A stretch of 64,000 nt of DNA, taken from Nocardioides sp. (GTDB lineage: Bacteria > Actinomycetota > Actinomycetes > Propionibacteriales > Nocardioidaceae). The stretch is taken from NCBI GenBank assembly GCA_037045645.1, contig JBAOIH010000001.1:682001-746000 (forward strand), given 5' to 3'. Position 1 is the first letter of the stretch, and each line of letters starts with the position of its first letter. A program made the translations under genes and the position numbers. A model generated the notes under the pieces. That model did not search any database. It was not told the DNA's origin and worked only from the letters and a program-made list of their open reading frames with translations. Positions 16,584-25,733 of the stretch are shown one piece after another.

Positions 16584-18625
16584 GTGAAACGCAAATGGTC
16601 TTCGTTAATGGCGAGCACGGCCCTCGTGGCCGGCATGCTCGTAACGGGTGTGATGCACGCGGCGGACGCGGCGGGCTCGGGCGCCGTCCAGGACCTGGCA
16701 GGCTGCCGGGCCAACAGTCTGGCCGCGAACGACGACGGGTCGACCGCACTGGTGCCACTCGGGTTCCCGATCAGAATGAACGGCGTCGAGCACTCCGAGG
16801 TCTATGTCAACAACAACGGCAACGTCAGTTTCGACAAGCCCTATTACGAATACACGCCGTTTGACTTCACCGCCACCGGCAGCATCATGTTCGCCCCCTT
16901 CCTGGCCGATGTCGACACCCGTGCGGGAAACGTTGTCACCTATGGCCAGACCAGCGTCGCTGGTGCGCCGGCATTCTGCGTGAACTGGATCGGTGTCGGC
17001 TATTTTGCTGAGCACATCGACAAGACCAACAGCTTTCAGTTGCTCATCATCAACCGAGGCAACGGCGACTTCGACCTGGTCTACAACTATGACCAGATCC
17101 AATGGGAGACCGGAGATGCGAGCCAGGGGGACAACGGCCTCGGTGGCACGTCAGCGGCGGTCGGGCACAGTTCTGGGGACGGCGTTCCTGAGACCAACGT
17201 CATGTTGCCGGGGTCGTTCGTCAACGGGGCGCTGCTCGATGGTGGAGCGCAGTCCTTGGTCGGGCACGGCACTGGTGCGATGCCCGGACGCTATGTGACC
17301 GAGTTCCGCGACAACGGAACGCAAGCAGGCACCGTGCACGGAGTGGTGCGCTCGGGTGCCTCGGGTGCGGCCGAACCGGTGTCTGGGGTCAGCGTCCAGT
17401 TGTGCGACTCGGCAGGACTGTGTCGCGTCGTCTTCTCGGGCGGGCAGGGCCAGTACACGTTCGCTCGGGTTCCAGCGGGCACCTACACCGTAACCACGGG
17501 TGCCACCGGCTACTACGAAGGGAGTTCACGCACGGTCACGGTGAACTCCGGCGCGGGCGACTATGTCTTGGACCTCACGATGGGTGCTGCGCTCACACCG
17601 CTGCCTTCGGGCTGGTTCACCGATGGGAACTCCACCGAAAGTGACGTGCCGATCACCTGGACCAACCAGCCGACCACTGTGACCTCTCCGCCGATGTGCG
17701 ACGGAGCTGGCACGTGGGAGGTGCGCGCACGCAACACCGTCCTTGCCAGTGGGGTGCTCACCAAGACACCGGACCCGGATAACCCGGGCAAGATCATCTA
17801 CAGCGCCACGGTGCCGCCCCTGACAGCCAATGTGGGCGTGGCGCGCGTGTTCACCGTCATCCGCTGCGTTGGCGGGCGCAGTGCGCCGCTGGCCTCCACT
17901 GCTGAGGCTGACGACATCGTGGAAGAGTTCTCGCTCTTCGTGAACCCGGCCATCAGGGTGCTGGATTCGGCGGGCGCGACGGTGAGCGGTGCACAGGTCA
18001 CCTTGGAGCGGGCAGCGGAGGCCGGGGGCAGCTTGCGCCGATCCCCATGGATTCGCCGCTGCTGGCAGCCAGTTCCACGGACAACCCGCAGACCACCAAT
18101 GCCGCGGGCGTGGTGGGTTGGGATGTCGTGGCCGGCTATTACCGAGTGGTCGCCGAATTCGCCCACTGCACGGTGACCTCGCCGATTCGCAATGTGCCAC
18201 ACCAGTCCCTGGAGTTCGACATTGCCTTCGCCCAGACGCGGGCGGGCTGCGAGGGTGCGCCCGAACCCTCCACGAGCCCGACGGTCGCCCCGACGACCAG
18301 CCCCACCGCGGTCCCACCGTCCCCCACGCCCAACCCGCAATGTGCGGTCAACCAGGCGGCGTACGACTCCCTGGTGGCGCAGCTCGCCACCGCGACCGGC
18401 CAGCAGGCCAAGGCGGTGAAGAAGGTCAAGAAGCTGACCAAACAGGTCAAGAAACTGAAGCGAAAGCTGAAGTCGGCCACGGGTGCCACGAAGGTCAAAC
18501 TGACCAAGCAGCTCAAGAAGGCCAAGAAGAAGTTGGCTAAGGCGAAGAAGGTCCGCAAGGCGGCGAACGCCAACGTCAAGGACCTGACCGCGAAGGTCGC
18601 AGCCGCCAAGGCCAAGTTGTGCTGA
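16584..18625 (+). pseudogene. secreted NIDO-domain protein with lysine-rich tail, frameshifted
   Basis: A signal peptide (about 1-29) is followed by a NIDO-like domain (VYVNNNGNVSFDKPYY, IMFAPFLADVDTRAGNVV) to about 220, a carboxypeptidase-regulatory/CNA-B-like domain (VSGVSVQLCDSAGLCRVV, YTFARVPAGTYTVTTGATGY) and Ig-like strands. Near 18033 the frame breaks: one missing T would restore FAPIPMDSPLLAA. The other frame continues to a Pro/Thr/Ser linker and a highly basic tail of about 65 residues built from K-K-x-K-K-L patterns, ending in Cys. Restored length is about 680 residues. Role unknown; extracellular adhesion or nucleic-acid or polyanion binding is possible. Confidence 0.75.
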
Positions 18626-18645
18626 CGACTGTCTGATCGGGGGCG

Positions 18646-18682
18646 GGGGTGGTCTCGTCGAGGCGACTCGGCGGGCCACCCC
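18646..18682. terminator. hairpin between convergent genes
   Basis: GGGGTGG (18646-18652) pairs with CCACCCC (18676-18682), between the NIDO-protein stop (18625) and the stop of the minus-strand hydrolase (18691). The position suits a bidirectional terminator; the 23-nt loop and absence of a T-run make it weaker than the one at 7117. Confidence 0.4.
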
Positions 18683-18690
18683 GGTCCGAC

Positions 18691-19662
18691 TTATTCGAAC
18701 ACGTCGACGTGGACGTGGTCACGGTGCTCAAGGATCGCCTGGTCACCCTTCGAGGACGACGGGATCCGATAGTTGGTCCACCCGTCGGCCGATCTCGATC
18801 CCGCATGCCAGATGCGGTCGTCGAAGATCACCGTGGCGATGTCGAGACGCTCGGCCTGGGCGATGAGATATTGCGCGATCGCCCATCCACGACGCTTGTT
18901 GGCGGTGCTGATCGGGCGTACGAAGATGTCGAGCGCGCGGCCCTCGTAGTGAGCCGAACCGGACATGTGTCCCGACGAGACGCCACGCGGCTCGAATCCC
19001 CCCAGCGGCACGTCGCCGAAGACCTCCAGCACCTCCTGGCGTACGACATCAGCACGCGTGGTCAGACCGACAGCGTTCAGCGCGGCCGACGATCCTTTCG
19101 CGTCCGGGTGGAGTGTGCAGGTGAAGGCGCCGCCACGGGTCTCGCCCGTCAGGGCGCTGGCCAGCGCGCGCGCATCCTGCTCGTGATCGGCGTACGCCTC
19201 GGGGAAACCGGAGCGTTGCACCTCCTGCGCCGCCTCGGTGATCCGCATCGTCTCGTAGCCGGGCACCTTCACCAGTGCGTCATAGAACTTGTTGATCGCA
19301 TACTCGCGATCCATGATCTGCGCGCGGCTGCCCCACCCCTGGGACGGTCGCTGCTGGAAGAGCCCGATCGAGTCCCGGTCGCCATGGTCGAGGTTGTAGA
19401 GCTTCGATTCCTGGTACGCGGTCGCCAGTGCGATCGAGGCGGCCCGCGCAGGCAGCCCCCGACGTACGGACATGGCTGCGATCAGGGCGGCGTTCTCGGC
19501 CTGTTCCGGGTCGATCGTCACCTCGTGGCCGTTCACTTCGGCGCTACAGCCATCGGGGTCGGGCAACGGCCCTACCCCCTCGCGCAGTGCCACGAAGGCT
19601 GCGACGACCAGCACCAGGGCACCGATCGCGACGAACACGATCTTCGCCAGCCGCCTGACCAC
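18691..19662 (-). CDS. membrane-anchored cell-wall hydrolase, lysozyme-like plus M15-like
   Basis: 323 residues. One N-terminal membrane segment (about 8-27) leads to an extracellular lysozyme-like part (ASIALATAYQESKLYNLDHG, SIGLFQQRPSQGWG). The C-terminal domain has GSAHYEGRALDIF and HRDHVHVDV, matching the HxxGxAxD and HxH zinc pattern of M15 peptidases and endolysins. It probably acts on peptidoglycan glycan and peptide bonds, which is inference. It follows dapD by 12 nt on the same strand, so wall-precursor synthesis and wall remodelling are probably co-transcribed. Confidence 0.72.
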   Translation of the reverse strand: MVRRLAKIVFVAIGALVLVVAAFVALREGVGPLPDPDGCSAEVNGHEVTIDPEQAENAALIAAMSVRRGLPARAASIALATAYQESKLYNLDHGDRDSIGLFQQRPSQGWGSRAQIMDREYAINKFYDALVKVPGYETMRITEAAQEVQRSGFPEAYADHEQDARALASALTGETRGGAFTCTLHPDAKGSSAALNAVGLTTRADVVRQEVLEVFGDVPLGGFEPRGVSSGHMSGSAHYEGRALDIFVRPISTANKRRGWAIAQYLIAQAERLDIATVIFDDRIWHAGSRSADGWTNYRIPSSSKGDQAILEHRDHVHVDVFE

Positions 19663-19674
19663 GAGCTTCCCGGC

Positions 19675-20610
19675 CTAATTCGCGTGCAGGGCCGCGTTGA
19701 GCTCGATGCCCTGGCCCTGGCGCGCGACAGCCTCGACCGCGCCGCTGACCGAGTTGCGACGGAACAAGATGTTGGGCAGGCCAGAGAGTTCGGCCGCCTT
19801 CGCCACGCGCGGCTCGGCACCGACCACCGTGACCTTGGTGCCGGCGGTCAGGTAGAGACCGGCCTCGATCACGCAGTCGTCCCCGAGCACGATGCCGCAG
19901 CCGGAGTTGGCGCCCAGCAGGCAACGTTCGCCGATGGAGATCACTGTGGTACCGCCACCGGACAGGGTGCCCAGGATCGAGGCGCCACCGCCGATGTCGG
20001 TGCCATCGCCCACGACCACACCCGCCACGATGCGGCCCTCCACCATCGAGGTGCCCAGAGTCCCGGCGTTGAAGTTCACGAACCCCTCGTGCATCACGGT
20101 GGTGCCCGACGCGAGGTGGGCGCCGAGCCGGACGCGGTCGGCGTCGGCGATGCGTACGCCGCTGGGCACGACGTAGTCGACCATCCGCGGGAACTTGTCC
20201 ACTCCGAACACGGTCACGTGATGGCCGCTCGCGCGTAGGCGCGCGCGGGTCGCTTCGAAATCTTCGACGGCACATGGTCCGGCACTGGTCCACACCACGT
20301 TGGTCAGCAGCCCGAAGACGCCGTCCATGTTGAGGGTCTGCGGCTGCTTGAGACGAGTGGAGAGCAGGTGGAGTCGCAGCCACACGTCCGCGGTGTCGAC
20401 GGCCGCCGAGGACAGGTCGGCGATCTCGACCAGCCGGACCTCACGGCGTACGCCTCGAACCTCATCGGTGCCCTCCAGAGCAGTCAACTCGGAAGGAGTC
20501 ACGCTGCCGTCGAACGTACCGAGCGCGGGGCGCGGGAACCACGCGTCGAGCACGGTTCCGTCGTCGGTCACAGTGGTCAGCGCGTGGCCCCAGGCAGCGT
20601 TCAGTGTCAC
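19675..20610 (-). CDS. dapD: tetrahydrodipicolinate N-succinyltransferase
   Basis: 311 residues. The N-terminal part reads TTVTDDGTVLDAWFPRPALG, and the middle is a left-handed beta-helix of hexapeptide repeats (VRIADADRVRLGAHLASGTT, GGGASILGTLSGGGTTVIS, CLLGANSGCGIVLGDD). Succinylates tetrahydrodipicolinate in the DAP/lysine pathway. GTG 20610 has TACACT 7 nt upstream and no Shine-Dalgarno, so it is probably leaderless; this start aligns with the known short N-terminus of actinobacterial DapD. Confidence 0.93.
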   Translation of the reverse strand: MTLNAAWGHALTTVTDDGTVLDAWFPRPALGTFDGSVTPSELTALEGTDEVRGVRREVRLVEIADLSSAAVDTADVWLRLHLLSTRLKQPQTLNMDGVFGLLTNVVWTSAGPCAVEDFEATRARLRASGHHVTVFGVDKFPRMVDYVVPSGVRIADADRVRLGAHLASGTTVMHEGFVNFNAGTLGTSMVEGRIVAGVVVGDGTDIGGGASILGTLSGGGTTVISIGERCLLGANSGCGIVLGDDCVIEAGLYLTAGTKVTVVGAEPRVAKAAELSGLPNILFRRNSVSGAVEAVARQGQGIELNAALHAN

Positions 20611-20617
20611 CCGGAGG

Positions 20618-20623
20618 AGTGTA
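20618..20623 (-). promoter_or_regulatory. -10 element, leaderless dapD transcript
   Basis: TACACT on the minus strand ends 7 nt before GTG 20610. Confidence 0.5.
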
Positions 20624-20762
20624 CGGAGCACGGGGTCACCCACGGCCACGACCTCGCGGTCAGCGGGCGGAAGTTCTCCCCGTTCGGTAGTGGGCGCGAA
20701 CCACTTTGCCCTAGCGTGCGTCCAACTGCTGACGTGCTCTCGCGAGTTGAGGAACGATTCCC

Positions 20763-21923
20763 ATGCCACACCCCCTTCGCCACTACGCCACCGGCCTGAT
20801 TGCGGCCGGAGCACTGGCCGTATCCCCCTTGGCCGTATCCCCCTTGGCCGTCACCCCCCTGGCAGCGTTCGCCGCCCCGGCCGATCCGACTCCCCAGCAA
20901 TACTCGGTGGCAGGCATCATCACCGACCACGCCGCCGGCATGCCGGTCTCGGGCGCCACCGAGAAGACGAAGATTGTCAGCGCGCGCGTCTCGGGAAGCT
21001 ACGACGGCCGCACCGTGCTGCTCATCAACGTCGCAGGCGACGTGCCGCGCAGATCCGCGTTCCCCGTCGGCTGGGGAGCGGGGACCATGGTGGACGGCAA
21101 GTGTGAACTCGCCATCACCAAGACCGAGAAGATCCAGACCGACTACTTCGGGGCTAGGAATTCCTTCGAGATCTTCAGGACTTGGGACGGCTACGACCGG
21201 TCCTGGAACTGCGTGGCGGCCTGGACGCTGTCCGAGCAGGGCGTCGAGCAAGACCGCGTGTTCGGCACCGCGTACCCGCAGAGCGCGATCCCGGCCATCA
21301 ACCCGTGGGGAGGCGGGCGCAAGCACATCGTCCCCGTCGGCAAGTGGGTGCGCATCCCGGTCGAGTACTGGTCGCCTTCCCCGGCACCTGCCAACAACGT
21401 GACCATCACTGTCGAGGGCAAGGGCGTACGCGGTCGCACCGTGACCGCGAACGAACTCCGCCGTGAGGACAAGTGGCTGTTCGCGGAGTTCAAGGTGCGC
21501 GGGACCAGGCCCCGCGAGATCACGGTGACGGCGACGCCTTCCGGCGGCGAGACCAAGTCCGCTCAGGTCAAGATCGTGCCCAAGCGCCTGGCACGCTCCT
21601 TGAAGCCGGGCCTCTACCACGCCAAGCGTGGCGCGAAGGCGCTGCGCTTGCGTGTCACGGAGTCCGGCCGAGTCAAGGGGTTGCGGATCACTCTGTCGAT
21701 CTCGGACGGAGGTAGCGAGATGCCGACCTTCGACCGGTTCAAGTTCCCGGGCTTCAAGATTCCCAAGTCGGGCTACGTGCTGAACGACGACGCTTTCAAG
21801 GGCGCCCAACGCGTGAGCGTGCTGCGGGTTCTCGACCGGCGTACGGTCTCCGTCACCGGGTTGTGGGACGTGCCCAACGGGCCGGGGATCCGATTCTTGC
21901 GGGCCCACTGGGTCAAGAAGTGA
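20763..21923 (+). CDS. secreted protein of unknown function, paralogue A
   Basis: 386 residues, family not recognised. The signal peptide (about 1-38) contains a repeated PLAVSPLAVTPLA stretch from a 15-nt tandem DNA repeat at about 20818-20860. The mature protein is strand-rich: an N-terminal half with two cysteines (DGKCELAITK, SWNCVAAW), then VPVGKWVRIPVEYW, and a C-terminal half beginning SLKPGLYHAKRG. Its layout matches the next gene closely. GAGGAACG before the ATG is a good ribosome-binding site. It is divergent from dapD. Confidence 0.75.
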   Translation: MPHPLRHYATGLIAAGALAVSPLAVSPLAVTPLAAFAAPADPTPQQYSVAGIITDHAAGMPVSGATEKTKIVSARVSGSYDGRTVLLINVAGDVPRRSAFPVGWGAGTMVDGKCELAITKTEKIQTDYFGARNSFEIFRTWDGYDRSWNCVAAWTLSEQGVEQDRVFGTAYPQSAIPAINPWGGGRKHIVPVGKWVRIPVEYWSPSPAPANNVTITVEGKGVRGRTVTANELRREDKWLFAEFKVRGTRPREITVTATPSGGETKSAQVKIVPKRLARSLKPGLYHAKRGAKALRLRVTESGRVKGLRITLSISDGGSEMPTFDRFKFPGFKIPKSGYVLNDDAFKGAQRVSVLRVLDRRTVSVTGLWDVPNGPGIRFLRAHWVKK

Positions 21924-21934
21924 GGGGCAGCACG

Positions 21935-23146
21935 ATGAGCGGTCGTACGGGCATGAGGTACGCAGTGAAGACCACGTTCGCGGGGGCGCTGACGCTGGCG
22001 CTGATCGGGCCGGCGGGTCCGGGGCAAGCGGTGACGGCCCCGGCCGAGACCACCCAGGTGATGTACGCCTTGGCAGGCACCTCGTTCCACCATGGCGCCG
22101 GTCAGCCGACCAGCACCGAACCGGCCCGGCAATACCTCAATGCCGGGGTGCGGATCTACCGCTACGAGGACTACGTGACCGTCCAGGCACAGATGCGCGG
22201 CGATGCGAGCACGTTGTCCGACCCAGGGCCCGTCGTGCAGACCTACACGGTGGGGACCATGGCGGCCGGGCGGTGCGAGCCGGCCGTCGAGGGGACCTAC
22301 CTGCTCAACGAAAAGTGGATCAAGCAAAACCCGACGGGATACGGCATTCACACGACGCGCGACGCCGACGTCGCCTTCGACGCGGGTTGGGACTGCTTCA
22401 CGCTCAGCTACACCCGCGCCGACACAGACGGCCACCCCGTCGGGCCGGTGCTCGATCAGATCGTGGGTGAGTTGGCACCCGAGAGCGCGACGCCGCACGC
22501 AGGGGCCACCCTGACGGTGCGCAGGGCACCCGACGAGCGGGTCATCCCCGTTCGTCGCGGCGGGTGGACGGCCGTGCCTCTCGAAGTCTGGATGAACACG
22601 CCCGTCCTGGAGGGCGATGTCACCGTCACGGGTGAGGGACGGCGTACGGAGGTCCGCGCCGCCACCTACCGCACCGAACGGTCCGACCTGCGCAAACTCT
22701 GGATCCGTGCGCGCGGCAACAAGCCCCGCAAGCTCACGCTCACCGTGACTGCCGCCGGTGGTGAGTCGTCTCTGGTCAGGGTGCGGGTAACGCCGAAGGC
22801 GCCGACCTCTCGGCTGCGACCGGGGCGCTACGAGTCGAAGAACCGGAAGTTGCGGTTCACCGTCACCGGTGACCATCGCGTCGTGAAGGTGCGCGGCAGG
22901 CTCTTCTTGGACGTCGGTGGCAGCGGCATGCCGTACACCGACTGGTATTCGTTCAAGTCCTTCAAGCTGCCTCGCTCCGGGTGGAAGACCACGGTGCGCA
23001 ACTCCAACCGCTGGAACCTGATCGATCACGGGACGCAAGGCGTCTTCCTTCAGCCGCTGTCGGCGCGGCGCGCGTACGTCTATCTCGTGGAGTTGGGCGG
23101 CGCCGCGGCTCACCGAGCACTGCGGGTGCGTCGCGTCGCTGACTGA
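21935..23146 (+). CDS. secreted protein of unknown function, paralogue B
   Basis: 403 residues. A signal peptide covers about 1-33. It aligns by eye with the preceding protein: GTMAAGRCEPAVEGTYLL matches A's GTMVDGKCELAITKT, DAGWDCFTLSYT matches RSWNCVAAWTL, VTVTGEGRRTEVRAATYR matches VTITVEGKGVRGRTV, and SRLRPGRYESKNRKLRFTVT matches A's SLKPGLYHAKRG. ATG 21935 has GAGGGG upstream and lies 12 nt after the paralogue stop, so they form an operon. Conserved cysteine positions suggest a disulfide. Function unknown. Confidence 0.75.
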   Translation: MSGRTGMRYAVKTTFAGALTLALIGPAGPGQAVTAPAETTQVMYALAGTSFHHGAGQPTSTEPARQYLNAGVRIYRYEDYVTVQAQMRGDASTLSDPGPVVQTYTVGTMAAGRCEPAVEGTYLLNEKWIKQNPTGYGIHTTRDADVAFDAGWDCFTLSYTRADTDGHPVGPVLDQIVGELAPESATPHAGATLTVRRAPDERVIPVRRGGWTAVPLEVWMNTPVLEGDVTVTGEGRRTEVRAATYRTERSDLRKLWIRARGNKPRKLTLTVTAAGGESSLVRVRVTPKAPTSRLRPGRYESKNRKLRFTVTGDHRVVKVRGRLFLDVGGSGMPYTDWYSFKSFKLPRSGWKTTVRNSNRWNLIDHGTQGVFLQPLSARRAYVYLVELGGAAAHRALRVRRVAD

Positions 23147-23250
23147 AAATCTTCGAATCGGGTGAACCACCCGGTCGCCTCTCGCGTCACACCTGTTTCA
23201 GACACAGTGAACCCGAGATGCGACCGGGCCTCCCGGTCGGAGAGGAAGCC

Positions 23251-24396
23251 GTGACTTCACGTTCCCACGCAACACTCCTTCGTACGAGCCTGAGCCTGGG
23301 CGGTGCCGCCGTGCTCGCACTGGCTCTCTACGCGCCCGGCAATGCGGTGGGCTCAGTGCCCGCTGCTGCCGCTGAGCCGACCGCGACGGCGACGACCAGT
23401 CCGACAGCAACGACCAGCCCGACAGCAACGGCCACGACCAGTCCGACCGCGACCTCGACCCCTACGCCGCCCGACACGACGCCGCCCAACACGGTGATCA
23501 AGGCAGGACCGACGGGTCAGACCAGTGACAAGTCGCCGGTCTTCGAGTTCTCCGCCAACGAGGATGGTGCCACCTTCGAGTGCCGCCTCGACGGGCCCGG
23601 CACCACGGCCGGAACGTGGGCCGCGTGCACGAGTCCCAAGCCTTATGTCGGTCTTGCCAACGGCGAATACACCTTCGCTGTCCGCGCCACCGACGCGGCC
23701 AAGAACGTCGACCCGACCCCGGCGACCCGAGGCTTCAAGCTCGACTCCACACCGAGCGAGAAGGTCTGCCCCAAGGGCAACTCGGCAGGCGTGAAGTGCT
23801 GGGTCGATGCCGGTGTGATGCACATCCAGGGCACCGACGGTGACGACACGATCGTCGGCACTGAAGGCGCCGACGTGGTCAAGGCAGGCGCGGGGGCCGA
23901 CAACATCACAGTGTTCGGCGGCAACGACGTCGTACGCGGTGAGTCCGGGGACGACGTCCTCGACGGCGGTGCCGGCGACGACGAACTGCGCGGCGGTCCC
24001 GGAGCGGACAAGATCCTCGGCGCCGCGGGCGTCGACAAGATCCACGGTGGCGCGGGCGCTGATGTCGTGCGCGGTGGCAGCGATCGCGACACCATCGTCG
24101 GCGGTGCCGGTGACGACGTGTTGGTCGGCGCCTCGGGTGACGACGTGATCCGCGGCAGTTCTGGTGACGACGTCCTTCGTGCCGGCCCCGGGGCCGACGA
24201 GGTCCGCGGTGGCTCCGGTGACGACGTGCTCAAGGGTGGTGCCGGCGAAGACAAGCTCTACGGCGGATCCGGCCGCGACATCCTGCGTTCGCGTGATGGC
24301 GCCAAGGACCTGCTGTTCGGCGGCACACAGTACGACGAGGCGTACGCCGACTCGTACGACGAGATCCACGGCATGCAGAAGGTTCGCCGCTCCTGA
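23251..24396 (+). CDS. secreted protein with RTX-type calcium-binding repeats
   Basis: 381 residues. A signal peptide (about 1-40) precedes a Thr/Pro/Ala linker of low complexity, then an Ig-like domain (SPVFEFSANEDGATFECRLD, GEYTFAVRATDAAKNVDP). Residues about 205-350 carry more than a dozen nonapeptides of GGxGxDxxx type (GGAGDDELRGGPGADKI, GSSGDDVLRAGPGADEV), which fold into a calcium-bound beta-roll. No protease or lipase domain is present, so it is probably structural or surface-associated. AGAGGAAG supports GTG 23251; ATG 23218 is in frame but would include that site. Confidence 0.82.
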   Translation: MTSRSHATLLRTSLSLGGAAVLALALYAPGNAVGSVPAAAAEPTATATTSPTATTSPTATATTSPTATSTPTPPDTTPPNTVIKAGPTGQTSDKSPVFEFSANEDGATFECRLDGPGTTAGTWAACTSPKPYVGLANGEYTFAVRATDAAKNVDPTPATRGFKLDSTPSEKVCPKGNSAGVKCWVDAGVMHIQGTDGDDTIVGTEGADVVKAGAGADNITVFGGNDVVRGESGDDVLDGGAGDDELRGGPGADKILGAAGVDKIHGGAGADVVRGGSDRDTIVGGAGDDVLVGASGDDVIRGSSGDDVLRAGPGADEVRGGSGDDVLKGGAGEDKLYGGSGRDILRSRDGAKDLLFGGTQYDEAYADSYDEIHGMQKVRRS

Positions 24397-24400
24397 TTGC

Positions 24401-24461
24401 GTAGTCCAGTGCGAAATGGTCGTGTTTCCCGCTCTGGGACAGCCATTTCGCACTGGACTAC
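24401..24461. repeat. dispersed palindromic element, copy 2
   Basis: Arms GTAGTCCAGTGCGAAATGG (24401-24419) and CCATTTCGCACTGGACTAC (24443-24461) are perfectly complementary over 19 bp with a 23-nt centre. It begins 4 nt after the RTX-protein stop and marks the left edge of the AbiEi-like gene segment. Stem sequence is shared with the copies at 5384 and 25609; the loops differ. Confidence 0.9.
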
Positions 24462-24531
24462 CCCACGGGGGGATGCGGTCGGAAACAGCCCCTGTGGATA
24501 ACCGCCCGGAGTGTCGGTGAGTTGAGGCACC

Positions 24532-25581
24532 GTGTCTTGGGTGTCGTACGTTCCCGAGTCATTCCACCCCAGTCGTCCTGGGCTCATCGCGCCTGTTCGC
24601 GTCGACGGCAGTGGCGTGTCAGGGCCTACGCGCGGCCAAGCGCGAGCTGCCTCTTGGCGGCGTTCCAGCCAGGGCTTTTACGTGCCTGCTCACATCGAAC
24701 TCACGACGCAACAGCGCATTCTCGAAGCCGCCGCCGTCCTCGGCTCTGATGACGCAGTCACCGGCTGGGCGGCGTTGCATTGACAGGGTGCCAGGTGGTT
24801 CGACGGCTTCGACGGTACGGGTCGTCCCCGCGACGTGCCCGTCGTGGGAAAACTCCACATCCGACCCCAACCGGGCTTCGCAGTGAGCCAAGAGTTTCTG
24901 AACCCGAGTTTGAGCGTGGAGGTTGATCGTCTCAGGATCACTCAGGCCGTGCGATCCGTGGTGTTCGAGATGAGGTACGCCCCGACGTTGAGCCGTGCCG
25001 TCGAGGCCCTCGACATGGCGTGTTATGACGATCTTGTCGACCGCGAGGAAGTGGCTCAGGAGATCGCCCGGATTGGGGCCATGACCGGTGTTCGCCAGGC
25101 GAGAGAGGCGCTGGTCCACGGTGACGAGAATGTGTGGTCTCCTCAGGAGAGCCGGATGCGTGGGCTGTGGACGCGGATAGCCGGCCTGGCGTCGCCCCTG
25201 TGCAATCGTCCGGTCTTCTCTCGTGACGGACGGCTTATCGGCACCCCCGACGTCATCGATCCGATCCTCGGTCTGCTTGGGCACTACAACGGGCGGGTGC
25301 ACCTGGTCGGCACCCAGCATGCGCAGGACCTTCGCAAGGAGGAGGCGTTCAGGGCGGTGGGCCTCGAACCGATCACCATGGTCGCCGAGGACTGGGCCGA
25401 CGTGGATGATTTCGTACGCCGTCTTCACGCCGCAGCAGAGCGCGCACAGCGCCGAGCCCGAGAGCCACGGGCATGGACGGTGGAGCCACCCTCGTGGTGG
25501 ACCCCTACCTGGACGGTTGCGCAACGACGCGCACTCGATGCCGAGCAGCGCTTGCGCTGGTTGGGCTACCGGCCCGCCTGA
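24532..25581 (+). pseudogene. AbiEi-like / endonuclease-fold protein with in-frame TGA
   Basis: One frame from GTG 24532 to TGA 25579-25581 is interrupted only by TGA at 24781-24783. Before it lie IELTTQQRILEAAAVLGSDD and VTGWAALH; after it the same frame continues QGARWFDGFDG, LHIRPQPGF, AVRSVVFEMRYAPTLSRAVE, DENVWSPQESRMRGLW and GTPDVIDPILGLLGHYNGR. This is the layout of actinobacterial AbiEi-antitoxin-like proteins with a C-terminal restriction-endonuclease-like fold, about 349 residues; from memory of the family a Trp fits the TGA position. A TGG-to-TGA nonsense mutation is likeliest, with readthrough or restart downstream (GTG 24838) possible. Confidence 0.75.
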
Positions 25582-25608
25582 CGGGCGCGATTCTTCTCTC
25601 CCTTCGAG

Positions 25609-25668
25609 GTAGTCCAGTGCGAAATGGTCGTGAATTCCCCAGCGGGACGACCATTTCGCACTGGAGTA
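25609..25668. repeat. dispersed palindromic element, copy 3
   Basis: Left arm GTAGTCCAGTGCGAAATGG starts at 25609 and continues TCG to 25630; the right arm 25648-25668 reads CGACCATTTCGCACTGG then AGTAT. Seventeen bp pair perfectly (CCAGTGCGAAATGGTCG with its complement) and one mismatch separates the outer bases. It begins 27 nt after the AbiEi-like stop and precedes the ileS T-box leader. Confidence 0.88.
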
Positions 25669-25733
25669 TCCGAGTGGGGCAGGGCAATGGATTGGCCCCG
25701 CCCTCGCCCGGCGCCGTACGATCGACCGCACTG

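Noticed and set aside
23940..24290. Regular repeats resembling a CRISPR array
   Set aside because: They are in-frame GGxGxDxxx codons of the RTX protein, with no spacer-repeat alternation.
24490..24502. TGTGGATAA, an exact DnaA-box-type 9-mer (another, TGTGCATAA, near 38946)
   Set aside because: Isolated single boxes without AT-rich DNA, a cluster or replication genes; expected by chance at this length in a large genome.
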